From contig QKYT01000331.1 of assembly GCA_003550305.1 (NCBI GenBank), positions 52,969 through 116,968 on the forward strand: DNA of 64,000 bases. The letters are read 5' to 3'. The translations under genes were made by a program, and so were the position numbers. Of this stretch, positions 1 through 12,600 are shown piece after piece. Below the pieces are notes generated by a model. The model was not told where the DNA came from and did not search any database. It saw only the letters and a program-made list of their open reading frames with translations. Numbering within the stretch: position 1 is the first letter of the stretch; every line of letters begins with the position of its first letter. Source of the DNA: Glomus cerebriforme (lineage: Eukaryota; Glomeromycota; Glomeromycetes; Glomerales; Glomeraceae).

Positions 1-115
1 TCCAATCCAATTATTTGTGAATATGGATTGGATTATACGGTAATCTCAATCCAATCCAAATGGATTGGCGAATTCAATCCAATCCAATCCAATTGAATTT
101 GTGAACGCATCCATT
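1..115. repeat. Degenerate TCCAA/TTGGA short tandem repeat at the window edge
   Basis: The first 115 bases consist of clusters of the pentamer TCCAA and its complement TTGGA, for example at 1-10, 27-34, 49-58 and 76-95. It looks like the end of a repeat that continues left of the window. No coding frame is apparent. Confidence 0.6.
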
Positions 116-1410
116 ATTTTCTTAGAAAATTCTATCATTTTGTAGAAAATGTCTTTGTAAAGTAAATATAACATAATTCTTAATAATTTTAGCATATATT
201 TGATCAGTAACTGAACCTTTTAATAGAATAATTAGTTCAAATCTATTCCAGAAAAAATATTCCCAAAATATTTTGCTAGAACTATGCTTTATAGTAACTG
301 AAATACAGTTAGAATTTAATTTCTTCTCAGGTTCATACTATACCTTTCCTTATAAAAGTACTTTTATCAAAAAAAAAACATATATCTCCATTTTCTTGCA
401 TTTTAATTTTTATGCATATGGACATATTTAAGATGAGTCTGACAATATGCTTCTAATAGTACAGGTTTTTTATGAGATATACAAGCTATTAGCCCAACTT
501 TTTTAAGATTATGATGTATAGTAATAGTAGAAATAAATTGTTCTGTACATACTATCCATATTGTAATAAGTTTTTTATGTAAAGTCAGTTTTTACCATTT
601 TTTTAAACAAATTCTTTAAGCTCTTGCTGAGCTGGTAAATTAAGAAGTGATGGATTATTAGTTTATTTTTTTAGTATTAAGGAGTGTATTTTATGAAAAT
701 ACTTAAATATATCATTAACAGTTATTTTCTCACATTCAAACTATTTAGCAATTATACAACTTGATTATTCATAATTATGGCTATAAACAATTGTGCTATG
801 CATTTTTGAAGTAAGTGGCTTCATATTTTTTAAAAAGTTCTAAAAAACATGAAGTTTTGGAATATGTTTATTATAATTATAAATACAAAATAATATATTG
901 ATTACATCATATTATTATGTTATAATCAGTATAAATTTATCAAAACAAAGTGATCAGATAATTTTAATCACCCTCTATAAATAAATAGTTTATTTTTTAA
1001 TTTTATTTTTTTTTAATTTTTTTACAAATTTTTTTTAATTTATTTTAATAAATTGATTTTATTTTAATTTATTTAAAAATTTTTTTTTACAGTTTTGTTC
1101 AAGAAATGATTAAATTATTAAAATTATTTTGAACTATAATATAATAATTATCAAAAATAAAATATCTAATACTTAATATGATACATCCATATATGTACAG
1201 TATCCAATAATAAGTTACTAATTACCTATAAATTAAAACAATTATTGCACAAATATACTCATTTTTTTTAATAATAAACTTATTTTTTATAGTATAAGTA
1301 AAGTTAATCATTAAGTTAAAATATACTTTATATAAAATTTAAAAAAAAATTAGGATTTTAATAAAAATTTTCAAGTATTATTAAAATATTAAAATAAGGG
1401 CGTTAAGTTT

Positions 1411-1769
1411 TGACGACCTGTTGTCATAGCGATCCTTATAATTCTAGCCAAAATTAAGTAATCAGCAAAAATTTTCCTTTTTTGAAATTTTGTATAATGC
1501 AAAACTTCAATTTTTAAAAGAAACAAAATTGCCCTTTTGGATATGTAACATTACACTTATTCCAAATAAGAAAATTCTGGCCGGCATTATAAAATTTGCT
1601 AAAATTAGTAGTATGACAAATAACATGTGACAAATAGGCTTTTTCATACTGAAAAAATTCTGTCCCTAGAATAAATAGTAAAAATAAAAATCTAGGGATG
1701 TGATACAGAGATGACAAATTATTTATATATGAAATTACGTGACAGGGGTCTCTATGGCGATGGGTCACC
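1411..1769. mobile_element. Decayed non-autonomous inverted-repeat element, copy 1 of 3
   Basis: This segment shares ordered blocks with 55216-55575 and 56701-57047. The blocks are an 'aaattgcc-ttttgga' box, 'ggccggcattat-aaat', 'atgtgacaaatag', 'gaaaaaattc-gt-cctagaataaatag', 'gtgatacagaggtgacaaatta' with variation, and a final 'cacgtgac' box. The two ends (around 1411-1435 and 1746-1769) are weakly inverted relative to each other, about 16 of 24 positions. No protein is encoded, so I read it as a MITE-like element degraded by point mutation. The borders are approximate. Confidence 0.55.
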
Positions 1770-2610
1770 AATTCCTTTTTTCTTTAAAATAATTTGTATT
1801 ATTATAATATTTTTTTTAAATTATTATCATTTGTTATAATTTATAGTATATTATTAAAATAATTAGCAAATTATATATATTTAATAATGATATTTTTCAT
1901 TTATTAATTGTTTATAAATTATTGAGCTAAAAAATAAATTATAATTTTAAATTTTAATTATTATAAAAAAGTTAGAAAATAAATAGTTTATTAGATCTGA
2001 TTAAAATCTGATAAGTAATTTAATAATTAGCCTAGTTGTTACCCATTTACTTCTCATTACGAAGTATATATTAGGTATATTCTTATATTAGGTTTATAGT
2101 ATAGAAATTTAGATTAGTTTTTACTTTTTAGATTTTTATTTATGTAAACTAGATAGAAATGAGATCCATTTATTTTATTTAAGTTAAATCATTTATTTTC
2201 TTTTATTATATTTGTATTAATCACTACTTTTTGATATAATCTAACTTAACAAAAATACTTTTATCAATTTCATGAAAAGACTAAAAAAGAAAAACTTAAA
2301 CAAATACTTAATTATAAGTATTAGAGTTTTAGGTAGGATCCTAAAATAAAAACTATGGGCTATATTTTATTTGTTAATTATAAAGAAATATATAAAGTTA
2401 ATTTTAATTGGCATTAAGTATCCTATTTGCAATATTTATAAATATTAAATAATAATTATTAAAAGAATAATATACAGCTTATTTTTTAAAATATTATTAG
2501 AATTAAATGAAAATGAATGATCTTTTCAGTATAATATCATAATTTATATTTTTGTAATTAATTTTAAAGAATTTGTTGATGAATATGTATGTATTATAGT
2601 TAACTTTTTC

Positions 2611-2791
2611 TATAGGCAGTTCCTATTTAGTCACATGACTTATATTTTCCTTATAAGCACATTTATGCTTGGTCTAAGTTATTAATAATATTATTAAAAA
2701 AATCTTCTTCATAGTTATATCATACAGGTTTTTTATAATCACACCTTTTTTTCAGTTCTAAGAGGTGTAATTATATAGAAGGATGACTGTA
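2611..2791. mobile_element. Short palindromic pogo/mariner-like element (decayed copy)
   Basis: This segment aligns over its whole length with 54801-54986. Shared blocks include 'tttagtcacat', 'ttataagca-atttatg', 'taagttattaataatatta', 'ataggttttttataatca' and 'ttcagtt'. The right end reads ggatgactgta, the inverse of the TACAGTCATCC start of the better copy. There is no coding capacity. A CAGTC-type terminus next to TA is typical of pogo/Tc1-mariner-derived miniature elements, and the family assignment is inferred from that. Confidence 0.55.
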
Positions 2792-4261
2792 TTTTTTATT
2801 ATTATACCTATATATTTATTAAATTTTTTAAATTTTTAGAAATAAATATAAGACAAATAAATACTTAAATATAAATCAACTATCAAATTATAGATTATTT
2901 ATATTATCTCACATACTACTTTAACAAATATATATTAATTATATATTTAAAAAACTATATATTTTTTTTTATATTTAATTTTCTTTACTAGAATCAATAT
3001 TTCTAACAGCAATTCTTTTAAGAGTATTATTAATTAGATAAATAATTGATAATTTTCAAAAGATAAATAATATTATATGCTATTAATTTTTCATCAATTT
3101 CTCTACCTATAGTTGTATCTCCAAAAAATAATCAAACCTAAAGTTAGAATAAATTAGAAATAAAAATGTAGATTAAATAAAAAAACAGTTTTTAATACCT
3201 GATTGTGATTTTTCTTTTCTATGTTTAAAGAAAAAAAATTGTAAAAAAAACTTTTTTTTTAATTGTCATAAAAATTGAGATATATATTTTGCAAAGATAT
3301 AGATATAAGGTATGACATTTTCTTTTCAATATAAATTAGGAATTTATATAATACTATTCATATGATCTTGAGTTGGATGGCAAAATTTATAGATCCAATT
3401 TTAAGCATCAATTTCAAATTGATCAATTTCTTGATCTGAAAGATTTTTCTTATATAAAACTAAATATAAACAATAAAATTCTTACTATAAATCTTTTTTC
3501 TACAAATCTTTAAAATGAATTATGATACTGAAAATTTTTCTAGCATTTTTTTTTTTATCTGGATCTATTAAAAAAATTTAATTTTATTGTTTTTCCGTTA
3601 ATTTAGATTGAAAAAATTTAAAGTAAATTTTAATATTCTTAAATGCTAGTTAAATTGCTAGTTTAATTTGTTTTTAGTATTCCTTTTTTTAATTAAATCA
3701 ATAAATAAACATTCCATTAAAATATCTGATATATGTAAACACAAATATAACTTATTTAAAATATAGTTCTCTTAATTAATTGCTAAAAATAAAAAAGATT
3801 TTTTCACCTAATTATTAAAAATTAATTAGATATTATATAATAATATAATAGACATTTTTATATAATTTAAAATTCACATTTTGTATTTTCTGTATTATTG
3901 TTAATATCAGTTCTTTAGTATTTAATAATAAACAGTAGATTTTTATGTATTATAATTTAAATGTATATAAATATTAAATAATAAATAAATATCATTAAAT
4001 TATAAATAAAATTAAACAGTATATTAACTTTAAATTCAATCAGATATAAATAAAATATAGCGATTCTAAGCTTATACAATCAGACATGAATAAAGAGTTT
4101 ATTACTAATTAATATAATACTTGGTTAATTTTAATTTAGAATTTAGAATATCTTTATTTTTATTTTATTAAAAACCTAATCTTAAATCTTATCTTCTTAA
4201 AACCTAATCTTTTACATGAAAAATAAAATGCTTATTTATAATAAAAAAAACTAAACTAAAA

Positions 4262-4402
4262 ATGTTTAATATATTTACCATATTAAATAAGTTAACTATA
4301 TTAAATATATTAAATATGTTAAACATATTGGGTATAGTCAATATGTTAAACATATCACATATATTAAACATATTAAACATATCAAACATGTTTAATATTT
4401 TG
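4262..4402. repeat. Minisatellite of a degenerate ATATTAAAC unit
   Basis: About 140 bases made of roughly nine-base units (ttaaacata, ttaaatata and variants) repeated some 14 times. The minus-strand frame through it reads as (Met-Phe-Asn-Ile) repeats, which is a by-product of the repeat and not a gene. Confidence 0.75.
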
Positions 4403-7400
4403 AACATTGATCATCTAGTTATATTACATGACTGATATACTAATTGATCAAAGATTTCTACTATAATATTATTCCATATTTTATTTATATTTCATCTTGA
4501 TGATACATCACTATCACAATATAAACAAAAATATTTAGAATTAGATGTATTTAATTCTATAATAATATACAGTATATGAATTTCTAATTTTTATAAAAAA
4601 ATAATTCAATTGGTCAATTAATATCATCTTGTTTAATAATACTATTATCTTTTAAATAAATAATTAATATTGAAATAGTTGCCCAATTTTTGCTAAAATT
4701 TTATATTTTTTTACATCTAATATAAAGACAAAAACTATAATTTACAAATAAATTAATTAATAAAAAAAAATTATTATTATTTTTTTTTTTGAAAACAAGT
4801 TGAATAGTAGTTTATTGAATAATAAAAAATCTAAATGAAATATATTGTTCAGTTTTAACTATAACTATATAAACCCTTTTAACCTATTGCAAAACAGAAA
4901 TGCCTAACTTATCATACTTATGTCATATAGGTCTTTAAAGTGAGGTTGCATTATTGAGTCTTATGCCAGAAACTAAGGTTACCTGCCTAAACCTCTTCAA
5001 AATCCTACGATTAGTTTTATCAAAATTTTACTATAGATTTATTATAGTTTTGGCAGAGTTTCAGCAGTTTTGGCAATTATAATAAGTTTTGGCAATTTCA
5101 CATTTTTTCAGAGTTTTGCCAGTTTTTTAATATAACTTTAATATAGTTTCGGCAGAATTTCGCTTTTTAGCAAAACGTCATCTTGCCTAAATCCCTAAGT
5201 TTCAGCAAGTAACCTTAACAGAAACCAAAAATAATCTCTTTAATTAATCCTTTCAAATCTTCCTTCAAATAAATATCTTTTGCTTAGTTTACCTAAATCT
5301 CTCCTTAATTATTTGAATCTTCAAATTAATATGAAATATTGATGAGTTTCTAGAGATCAGATACTAATGCCAATCTCCAGAATAAAAAAAAAAATTATTA
5401 TTATTAAATATTAATAAGAATAATACTTTACTAATACTGATAATTAAGTTTTAAGACTTTTTTTTTTAATAAGCAAAAGGTTATCATTACATGCTTTTGC
5501 TTACATTTTACATTTCACTCATTACTGCTAATTTTAAGATTAATTTTTGATTAAGAATAGATAAAGAAGTGTTTTTTTAAATTGAAATTAATTCTTTAAG
5601 TAAAATTTAAATTGATCTATATGTGTCATTTCCAATTTCAGTTTTATTAATTAATATTTCTTCAGATTGTTTAAAATATCAAAAATTATTAATATTATTA
5701 TTAATGTTAAATTTTTTTATTCTTCATAATTTTTGTAATTTTATTTTTATATTTTTCAATATGATATTCATAAATAAGATGATATTCAACTGCAGATAAT
5801 TAACAATAACCATCTTTTGCTAATAAAGATTCATTATATACTTAAACAATAGTATTTAATTTTTTAGGTTTAACATTATATTAATTGGTTAGATTAATAG
5901 TTTTACCATTAAAATCTAATTCAATATTGCATACATAAACTATTAGTTAATAATCTCTTTCTATAATTATATGGTATTTTTTAATTAGGGATGAAAGTTT
6001 TCATTTAGAATCTTTATCAAAAGCTGCAGACCATTTATTTTATTATCTTAATTTTATTTATATTAAAGAAAGAGAATATTTTTTAGAAGCTGTAAGTGAG
6101 GCTTCTAATCTATACTGCTGATGTAATCTTCTTATGTCTAATTCAAAAATTTTAGGATCTGATAGGCATAATTTATCTTAGTTTATTTTCTAAATAATAA
6201 TTTTTTATTACAATACATACTATAAATTCTTATTTAAAATTAATTTACATATACTTTTAAAAATGCAATAATAGTTCCAGTTGTAAATCTTTTGTTATAT
6301 ACATTCCACTTAGCATTATTTTCTTTTCAAAAAATATTATACCTTACTTTTTGATTTGAAATATATTTAATTTCATAATGAAGCTTTCTATATCCAAATT
6401 CAATTTCAACAACTTATCTAATATTATTTTCCATTTTTAGAATTTTTTTGTGTTATCATAATATTTATAGAATAATGTTCCAAAAATATTATATTATACT
6501 ATAAAACAAAAATAATATCACCTGATTTATATATTACTACAATATGATAAGAGTTTGAATAATCTTGATTAAAAATTCTTGTTGAATAGCTATATTCTGC
6601 AGATGTTAAATACAGTATGCTATATAATCTACTAATTTATATCTACTTTTATCATTATCGATATTAACTATAGCTATTTATAAATCATATTATAAAGAAA
6701 TTAATAATAATATTTAAAATATATATTAAATTTTAAAATAAAAACTAACCATAGTCATAACTTTTATTCTCATTTAATATTAAAAATTTTTTTTCTAAAA
6801 ATTATTTACAGTATTTTAGTTTAGTTAAGTTAATATAAAAATAATGTAAATACCATTTTGATCATTTATTGTAATCTATTATTGATTCAAGAAATCTGAT
6901 TTAAAACTGATTTAGAACAAAACTTAAAGATACTAAATATTAATAATTATAACCTTTTTTTATTTTATCATAAAATTAACATTGTTATATATCTGTTTAC
7001 TATATTACAAATCTGCAATTATTATTAAACTTTTGATTCATATAACAGAAATAATTCTAATCATATAGTGATAAAATCAAATAGAATCAAATTAACCCAT
7101 ATACATTTAGTTTGTGATATCACTTGTATTAAGCCATTAACTGTTAATTTGAGAAAAAATATATATATAAGATGCAGACTCATTCTCCAATATCTTGATA
7201 ACTCTGAAACAATGATAACTGATAGTAAGTAATATAAGTACTAATAATATAAAATAATATATATCTTATAAAATCATTTCATATTATAAATCAAAAATGC
7301 ATTTTGCAGGTTTCTTCTTATATTTGAATAATACAATTTATGGATTAACAATAAATGCAAACTTAGAGATATAAATTTTCTATAAATTAGAATTTATACT

Positions 7401-7769
7401 AAACTATACTATAAATTCATATTCTATTTTTGTTATTTATTAATAACTTCTGATTAATACAAGTAAATCAGTAGCATCACTACCTTAGTTTGCAATAGTA
7501 AACTTAAGAGAAATTAATTTATTACCAGTATTAATAGTTAATAAGATGCTAAATTTCCTTATTTCTGAACAGATATAACAATCACAATTACCTTTGAGGT
7601 ATTCAAGAATATTACATGGGGCTCATTGTAATCTTTTCTAAAAATTCCATGGAATTCCATAAATATATAGATTTTTAATTAAAATGATCATCCATTTTTA
7701 AACATTATATATGTTGTACCTCAGATATGATTTCAGACGCACCCCAGATGTCCCTCGTAATACTTTGAT

Positions 7770-7800
7770 AAAGTTTGCTAATAACAGATAAGCAAACTTT
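7770..7800. repeat. Perfect 10-bp inverted repeat (hairpin)
   Basis: Arms AAAGTTTGCT (7770-7779) and AGCAAACTTT (7791-7800) enclose an 11-base loop and are followed by a T run. It lies in gene-free DNA with no gene immediately upstream to terminate. It may be a fragment of a repeat end. Confidence 0.5.
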
Positions 7801-9625
7801 TTTATTATTAGTTAAACCATTTTTTTTGTGCGTCGTAATGAATTACGCATGTCCTATGCAAATCAGATTCATGTTTAACAGTGAGAATATCTTTAATCTT
7901 GGTATTAAAAGTATATATATACTGTATATGTATATATTAGATATATAATATTATTAATGAAAAAGAAGTATTAATTCTAAATATTAAACGATGAGCTTTT
8001 GTTATTAAAGAACATAATTATTAAAGACCTAATTCCTTGCGAAATCAAATTTTAGAAGTGAAACAGATTCTAATAAAACATCAAAGATGCGCCTCTGTGT
8101 GAAACGCATCAAATATTCAATAAGCAGGGTGTCGTGTGATACGACATTAATGACGCGATATTTCCAAAAAAAATTTTTTAACAATATATTTTTAATTTGT
8201 GAAAAGGGGGAAAGATTCGAATTCTTTATAATGTATGTACAAAAAATCGGATATTCCAACAATTCAAAAAAAAAAAAATAAAATAAAAATAAAAAGGTTT
8301 TAACTACAAAAAGAATTTCGTTAAAACATATGCTGTTTTTAATTTAATTTACTCATTAAAATAAACAAATTAAGAATCAGTTTGTTTACGAAAATTTAAA
8401 AATCATTAATACAATTGTGAAGTAATAAAAAAATACATGAGGAAATCCGAATATTTTTAATATACAAGATATACAAGTTAAATGCATGTGGATATAAAAT
8501 GAAGATAAGAATGTGAATGGTTAAATAATATTGTATTGTACAAATAATTACATAAAAATCAAATGCAACATGACAAATAAAAATACCACTTAAATACGCC
8601 AAAGATATTTAATATTCTGCTGTTAAACTATAATAATACATAAATTGAATGAAAAAGTAAAAAGATAATTAAACTTTTTATTTGTGTCAAAAATGGGAAT
8701 TAAAAAACTTACACTACATTTCATCACATGACTCGTAATTTCAAAATTCCTATTTAGATCATGTAAACAATGTTGTGGAATCTAAACCTCCTAAAATTAT
8801 TGAACAATTTTCTGCAACCAATTAAACCCATGCATATCCGATCACTTTTTTACGAGAATTTAAATTATTGCGTTACATTTCACTCGAGAGATGATAGTTT
8901 TATTAATTTCTTTTTTTTTCCATCCTTTATTTCGATTGTTTTGATTGTGTAAAGAAAGAAAGGGACAAGGTTATACAAAAAAAGAATCGATCACTTTTTT
9001 TTTTTCACTTTTTGCACGCGCAACTAAATCACTCCTTTTTTTCCTGCATCCTTCGTTTTTTTTTCAATTCAATCCTAATTTTTTAAAAAACCTTTTTTTA
9101 AAGTGTTTTTTTTCTATTTAGGAATTTCATCGCATATATATTTATATTATATATTATTTCAAAGGACCATATTATTTATTTTGTTATTATTTTTTTTTTA
9201 ATTTAATTTAATTTATAACCAATATTTATTTTAATCATGAACATATTAAAAAATTAAATTTTTCCTCGAAAAAAAAAAAATTTTATTAAAAGTTATTTAC
9301 ATACATTTTTGAGGAAGTTATTCAGTTTTAATTTTTTTTTTTACTTATCCCAACTTTTATCTTTCCCTTATATATAACTTACAACATAATATTTCCTTGT
9401 TCCCTTTCCCTTCTTCTTTCGCACTTTTTTTTCCACCTTTACCTTTATTACCGTAATTTAATTATTATAATAAATAGCATACAAAACAATATACTCGAAT
9501 AATAATTTGAATTTTGAAAAAAAAACGAATTGGACTTCATCAAAAATATATTTATATATTATCTCAAAGCTAGACTTATAAATAATTAAAATAGTTAGAA
9601 ATAATTACGTCATAAAAGAAAAAAA

Positions 9626-12600
9626 ATGTCTAAAAAAGTACCACCGCCTACAAAACCTGTGAATGATCTTATAAAATTTTGGGCTGCACAACAAGAAGAG
9701 AAAGAAAAATCATCTTCGGATTCAAGATCTCCAAGGAGACCTTTATCACCAAATACTTCTTCACCTTCTTCTCCAAAGGAACCTTTATCACCAACAAGAC
9801 AATGGACTTTTCGTGATACTCCTTCAAGTACTCCTCCTTTATCTCCAACTATTAGTAATGTAAATAAGTCGATAACGGATATATCAAAGAAAACAATTCA
9901 AATTTCAAATGGTGATAATACTGAATTTCAATTATCAGTTAATGATTTGTCTTCTTCAAAAGATGTGGGATCATCATCATCATCATCTGTTACTTTAATA
10001 AAAGAAAGGTCTAATATCTTGTTACCTAATATGACTTCTTCCTTTCTCACTAACGATGATTCTCAAGAATCTTTTTCTACTTCTTCTCTTAGGTCATCAT
10101 CTGATCCTCCAAATGAAAATAATTTACCTGTTGCGCGATTACGTGACCCTATAAGTAGGGCAAAAGCTGCGAGTCAAATGGTTCAACGTGGTTCTTTACC
10201 ACCCGTAAAAAATGTTTCAGATCTAGTTTCTAAATTTGAAAAAGTTGTTTCACCTCCAACTTCTCCAACAACATCGACTCCAATGAAAAAAGGTCAAACG
10301 ACATTTCCTGAATCTTCACATCCAACATCACCAAAACCAATGTCTCCTATAAAGAAAAATCAAACAATCGAACCTTTATCAATTTCGCAACCTTTATCAG
10401 ATGCAATTTCGGATACGTTGAAGTCAAAGATAAATCAAAAAGAGATTAATCCATTTGAATTATCTATATCAACATTTTCAAGTGAATCATCAATGATGCA
10501 AAAACAACCTGATCCTTTACATAGTCCGATAAGATCACCTTCAATGAAACGAAGATCAAATATTCCCGATCCAATCGTGATTCCATCGCCGTCAACTTCT
10601 ACAACATCAGTTCAATTATTTGATGATGAATCCGAATCTATCAAAGTTCATAAAAAAGATAAAGTTATTGAAGAATCAAAGAAATTAACGTCACCTATTT
10701 CTTCTCCGATCAAATCGATTGTTTCTTCTACAATCAAATCAAAATCAAAATCAGACTTCAAATCTAATCCTGATAATAAGCAAAAATCTTTAACCGAATT
10801 AAAGCAAAAATCAGAAATTAAATCGTCAAACTTTGAACCATCTAATCTTGAATTGACTAAACGTCATATTGAAAATTTACCACAAATTAGACCAACTTCT
10901 GGGTTTGATATTGATTTTCTTGAGCCAATGCTTATTAGTTCAAGTTTACAAAATGGAAAGGAGGATTCATCAATTTCGAGACAGATTGAATCAAATCCAT
11001 TCATTAATAAATCAACTTCATTTTCAAACCAACAACAATCTGTTTCCGGACAAAATTCCGTTACTTCTACGGAAGTGCCTAATCCAGAATCGAAATCTCC
11101 GAAATCTCCAATTTCGCCAAAAAATGTTTCACAAAAAAGATCCACAATATCCTCATCAAAACCATTTACAGAACCATTGTCGCCAAAAGATATTTCACAA
11201 AAAAGATCCACAATATCCTCACAAAAAGCTTTTACAGAACCATTGTCGCCAAAAGATGTTTCACAAAAGAGATCCACGACATCCTCATCAAAAACAGTTA
11301 CAGAACCATTGTCGCCAAAAGATGTTTCACAAAAGAGATCCACAACGTCCTCGTCAAAAACGCTTATAGAACCACTATCGCCAAAAGATGTTTCACAAAA
11401 GAGATCCACAACGTCCTCGTCAAAANCGGTTACAGAATCGTTGCCACAAGTTTCACTTTCATCACCATCTGGTCAGGAAATCACCGCGGAAATATCTGAA
11501 ACCTTATCTGAAAATATGTTATCACCACCCGCACAATCTCCAAATCCAGGTTCCACACCTGTTGGTTCGATGCCGACCTCTCCAGAATTTGTGCCTTCAA
11601 ACTTTATGTTAGAATTGTTACCTGAAATCACTCCAATTTCACCGTTCTGGAATCCAGCTTCCGCAGCTGGAAGTAATACCGTTTCTCCTCTTTGGAAGCC
11701 ATTACCAGAAAATCAGAACAGACCTATTTCACCAATTCTAATACCTGAACCAGATAATTCTTTAAGTCATAAAATTGCTGCTTTAAAGAATGAAGACGAT
11801 AATAATGATAATATTAATAATAAGAGTAATGATATTAATATTACTTCATCTACAAGTGGCAACAAAACTCCTGATTTGTGGTTCAAAAAGTCTTCAGCAA
11901 CGTTTTTAACAGTTCCAGAATTTTTACCACAGTCTGTATCATCATCTTCGATTCCATTTACTATGCAAGAACCTGTACCAAAATCTTCTGAAGCAAATGC
12001 TTCAGATCCAACTGTTAATTCATATATTTTTTCTTTCTTGTCAAATGATACTGATTCCTGGAAATTTTTCGCTGAATCACCTAATAATTCTTCAACAAAG
12101 TTGAAATTGGATTTAAATCCATTTTCTTCATATTTGGATAATGTTAAGGAAGATAATGATGCTACGGATGTGGAAAACGAGGATCAAAATTATAATCCAT
12201 TCGTAGATAATGAACAACAACCTAATTTATCAGAAGAAAAGAGAAAGAAATATTTGTCAGAAGAAATTAGATTTCCACAGGCTATTGCTATTGAGATGCA
12301 AGTAACACATTCACAATCTACAACTAAAATTGATGATGAAAGTGATCCGATGGCAATTAAACCTGTTGTGAACATAATTGATACTTTTGGAAACGTAGTG
12401 AGTTCGGACGATGAATCACGTAGACCAAAAAAGACAAGATCCGTACAAAGTTTAGATTCAATTACAAAATTTAAACAAAGTCGCCGTCAAACCCGACATA
12501 AGTATAGACCTGTACAATTACCTAAATCTCCTTACTCAACGACACATCCTCAAAGGCATACACTTTCTCCTGCGTTCATTCTCAAGGATAAACAGAACAA

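Larger units (their letters stand above)
116..9625. other. Gene-free AT-rich stretch with decayed repeats
   Basis: About 9.5 kb without a credible gene. Open frames are short, low-complexity and rich in Asn, Ile, Lys and Phe, as expected by chance in this composition. The recognisable items are two decayed inverted-repeat elements (1411-1769 and 2611-2791), a minisatellite (4262-4402) and a hairpin (7770-7800), each listed separately. From about 8.9 to 9.6 kb the sequence becomes pyrimidine-rich with long T runs, which is probably the promoter and 5' leader of the gene starting at 9626. Confidence 0.6.

Noticed and set aside
4204..4407. 67-codon minus-strand frame of Met-Phe-Asn-Ile repeats
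   Set aside because: Fully explained by the ATATTAAAC minisatellite.
10864..11612. Long frames on both strands over the 66-bp repeats
   Set aside because: They are shadows of the repeat, whose 66-base period keeps all frames open; the membrane-protein frame is the coding one.
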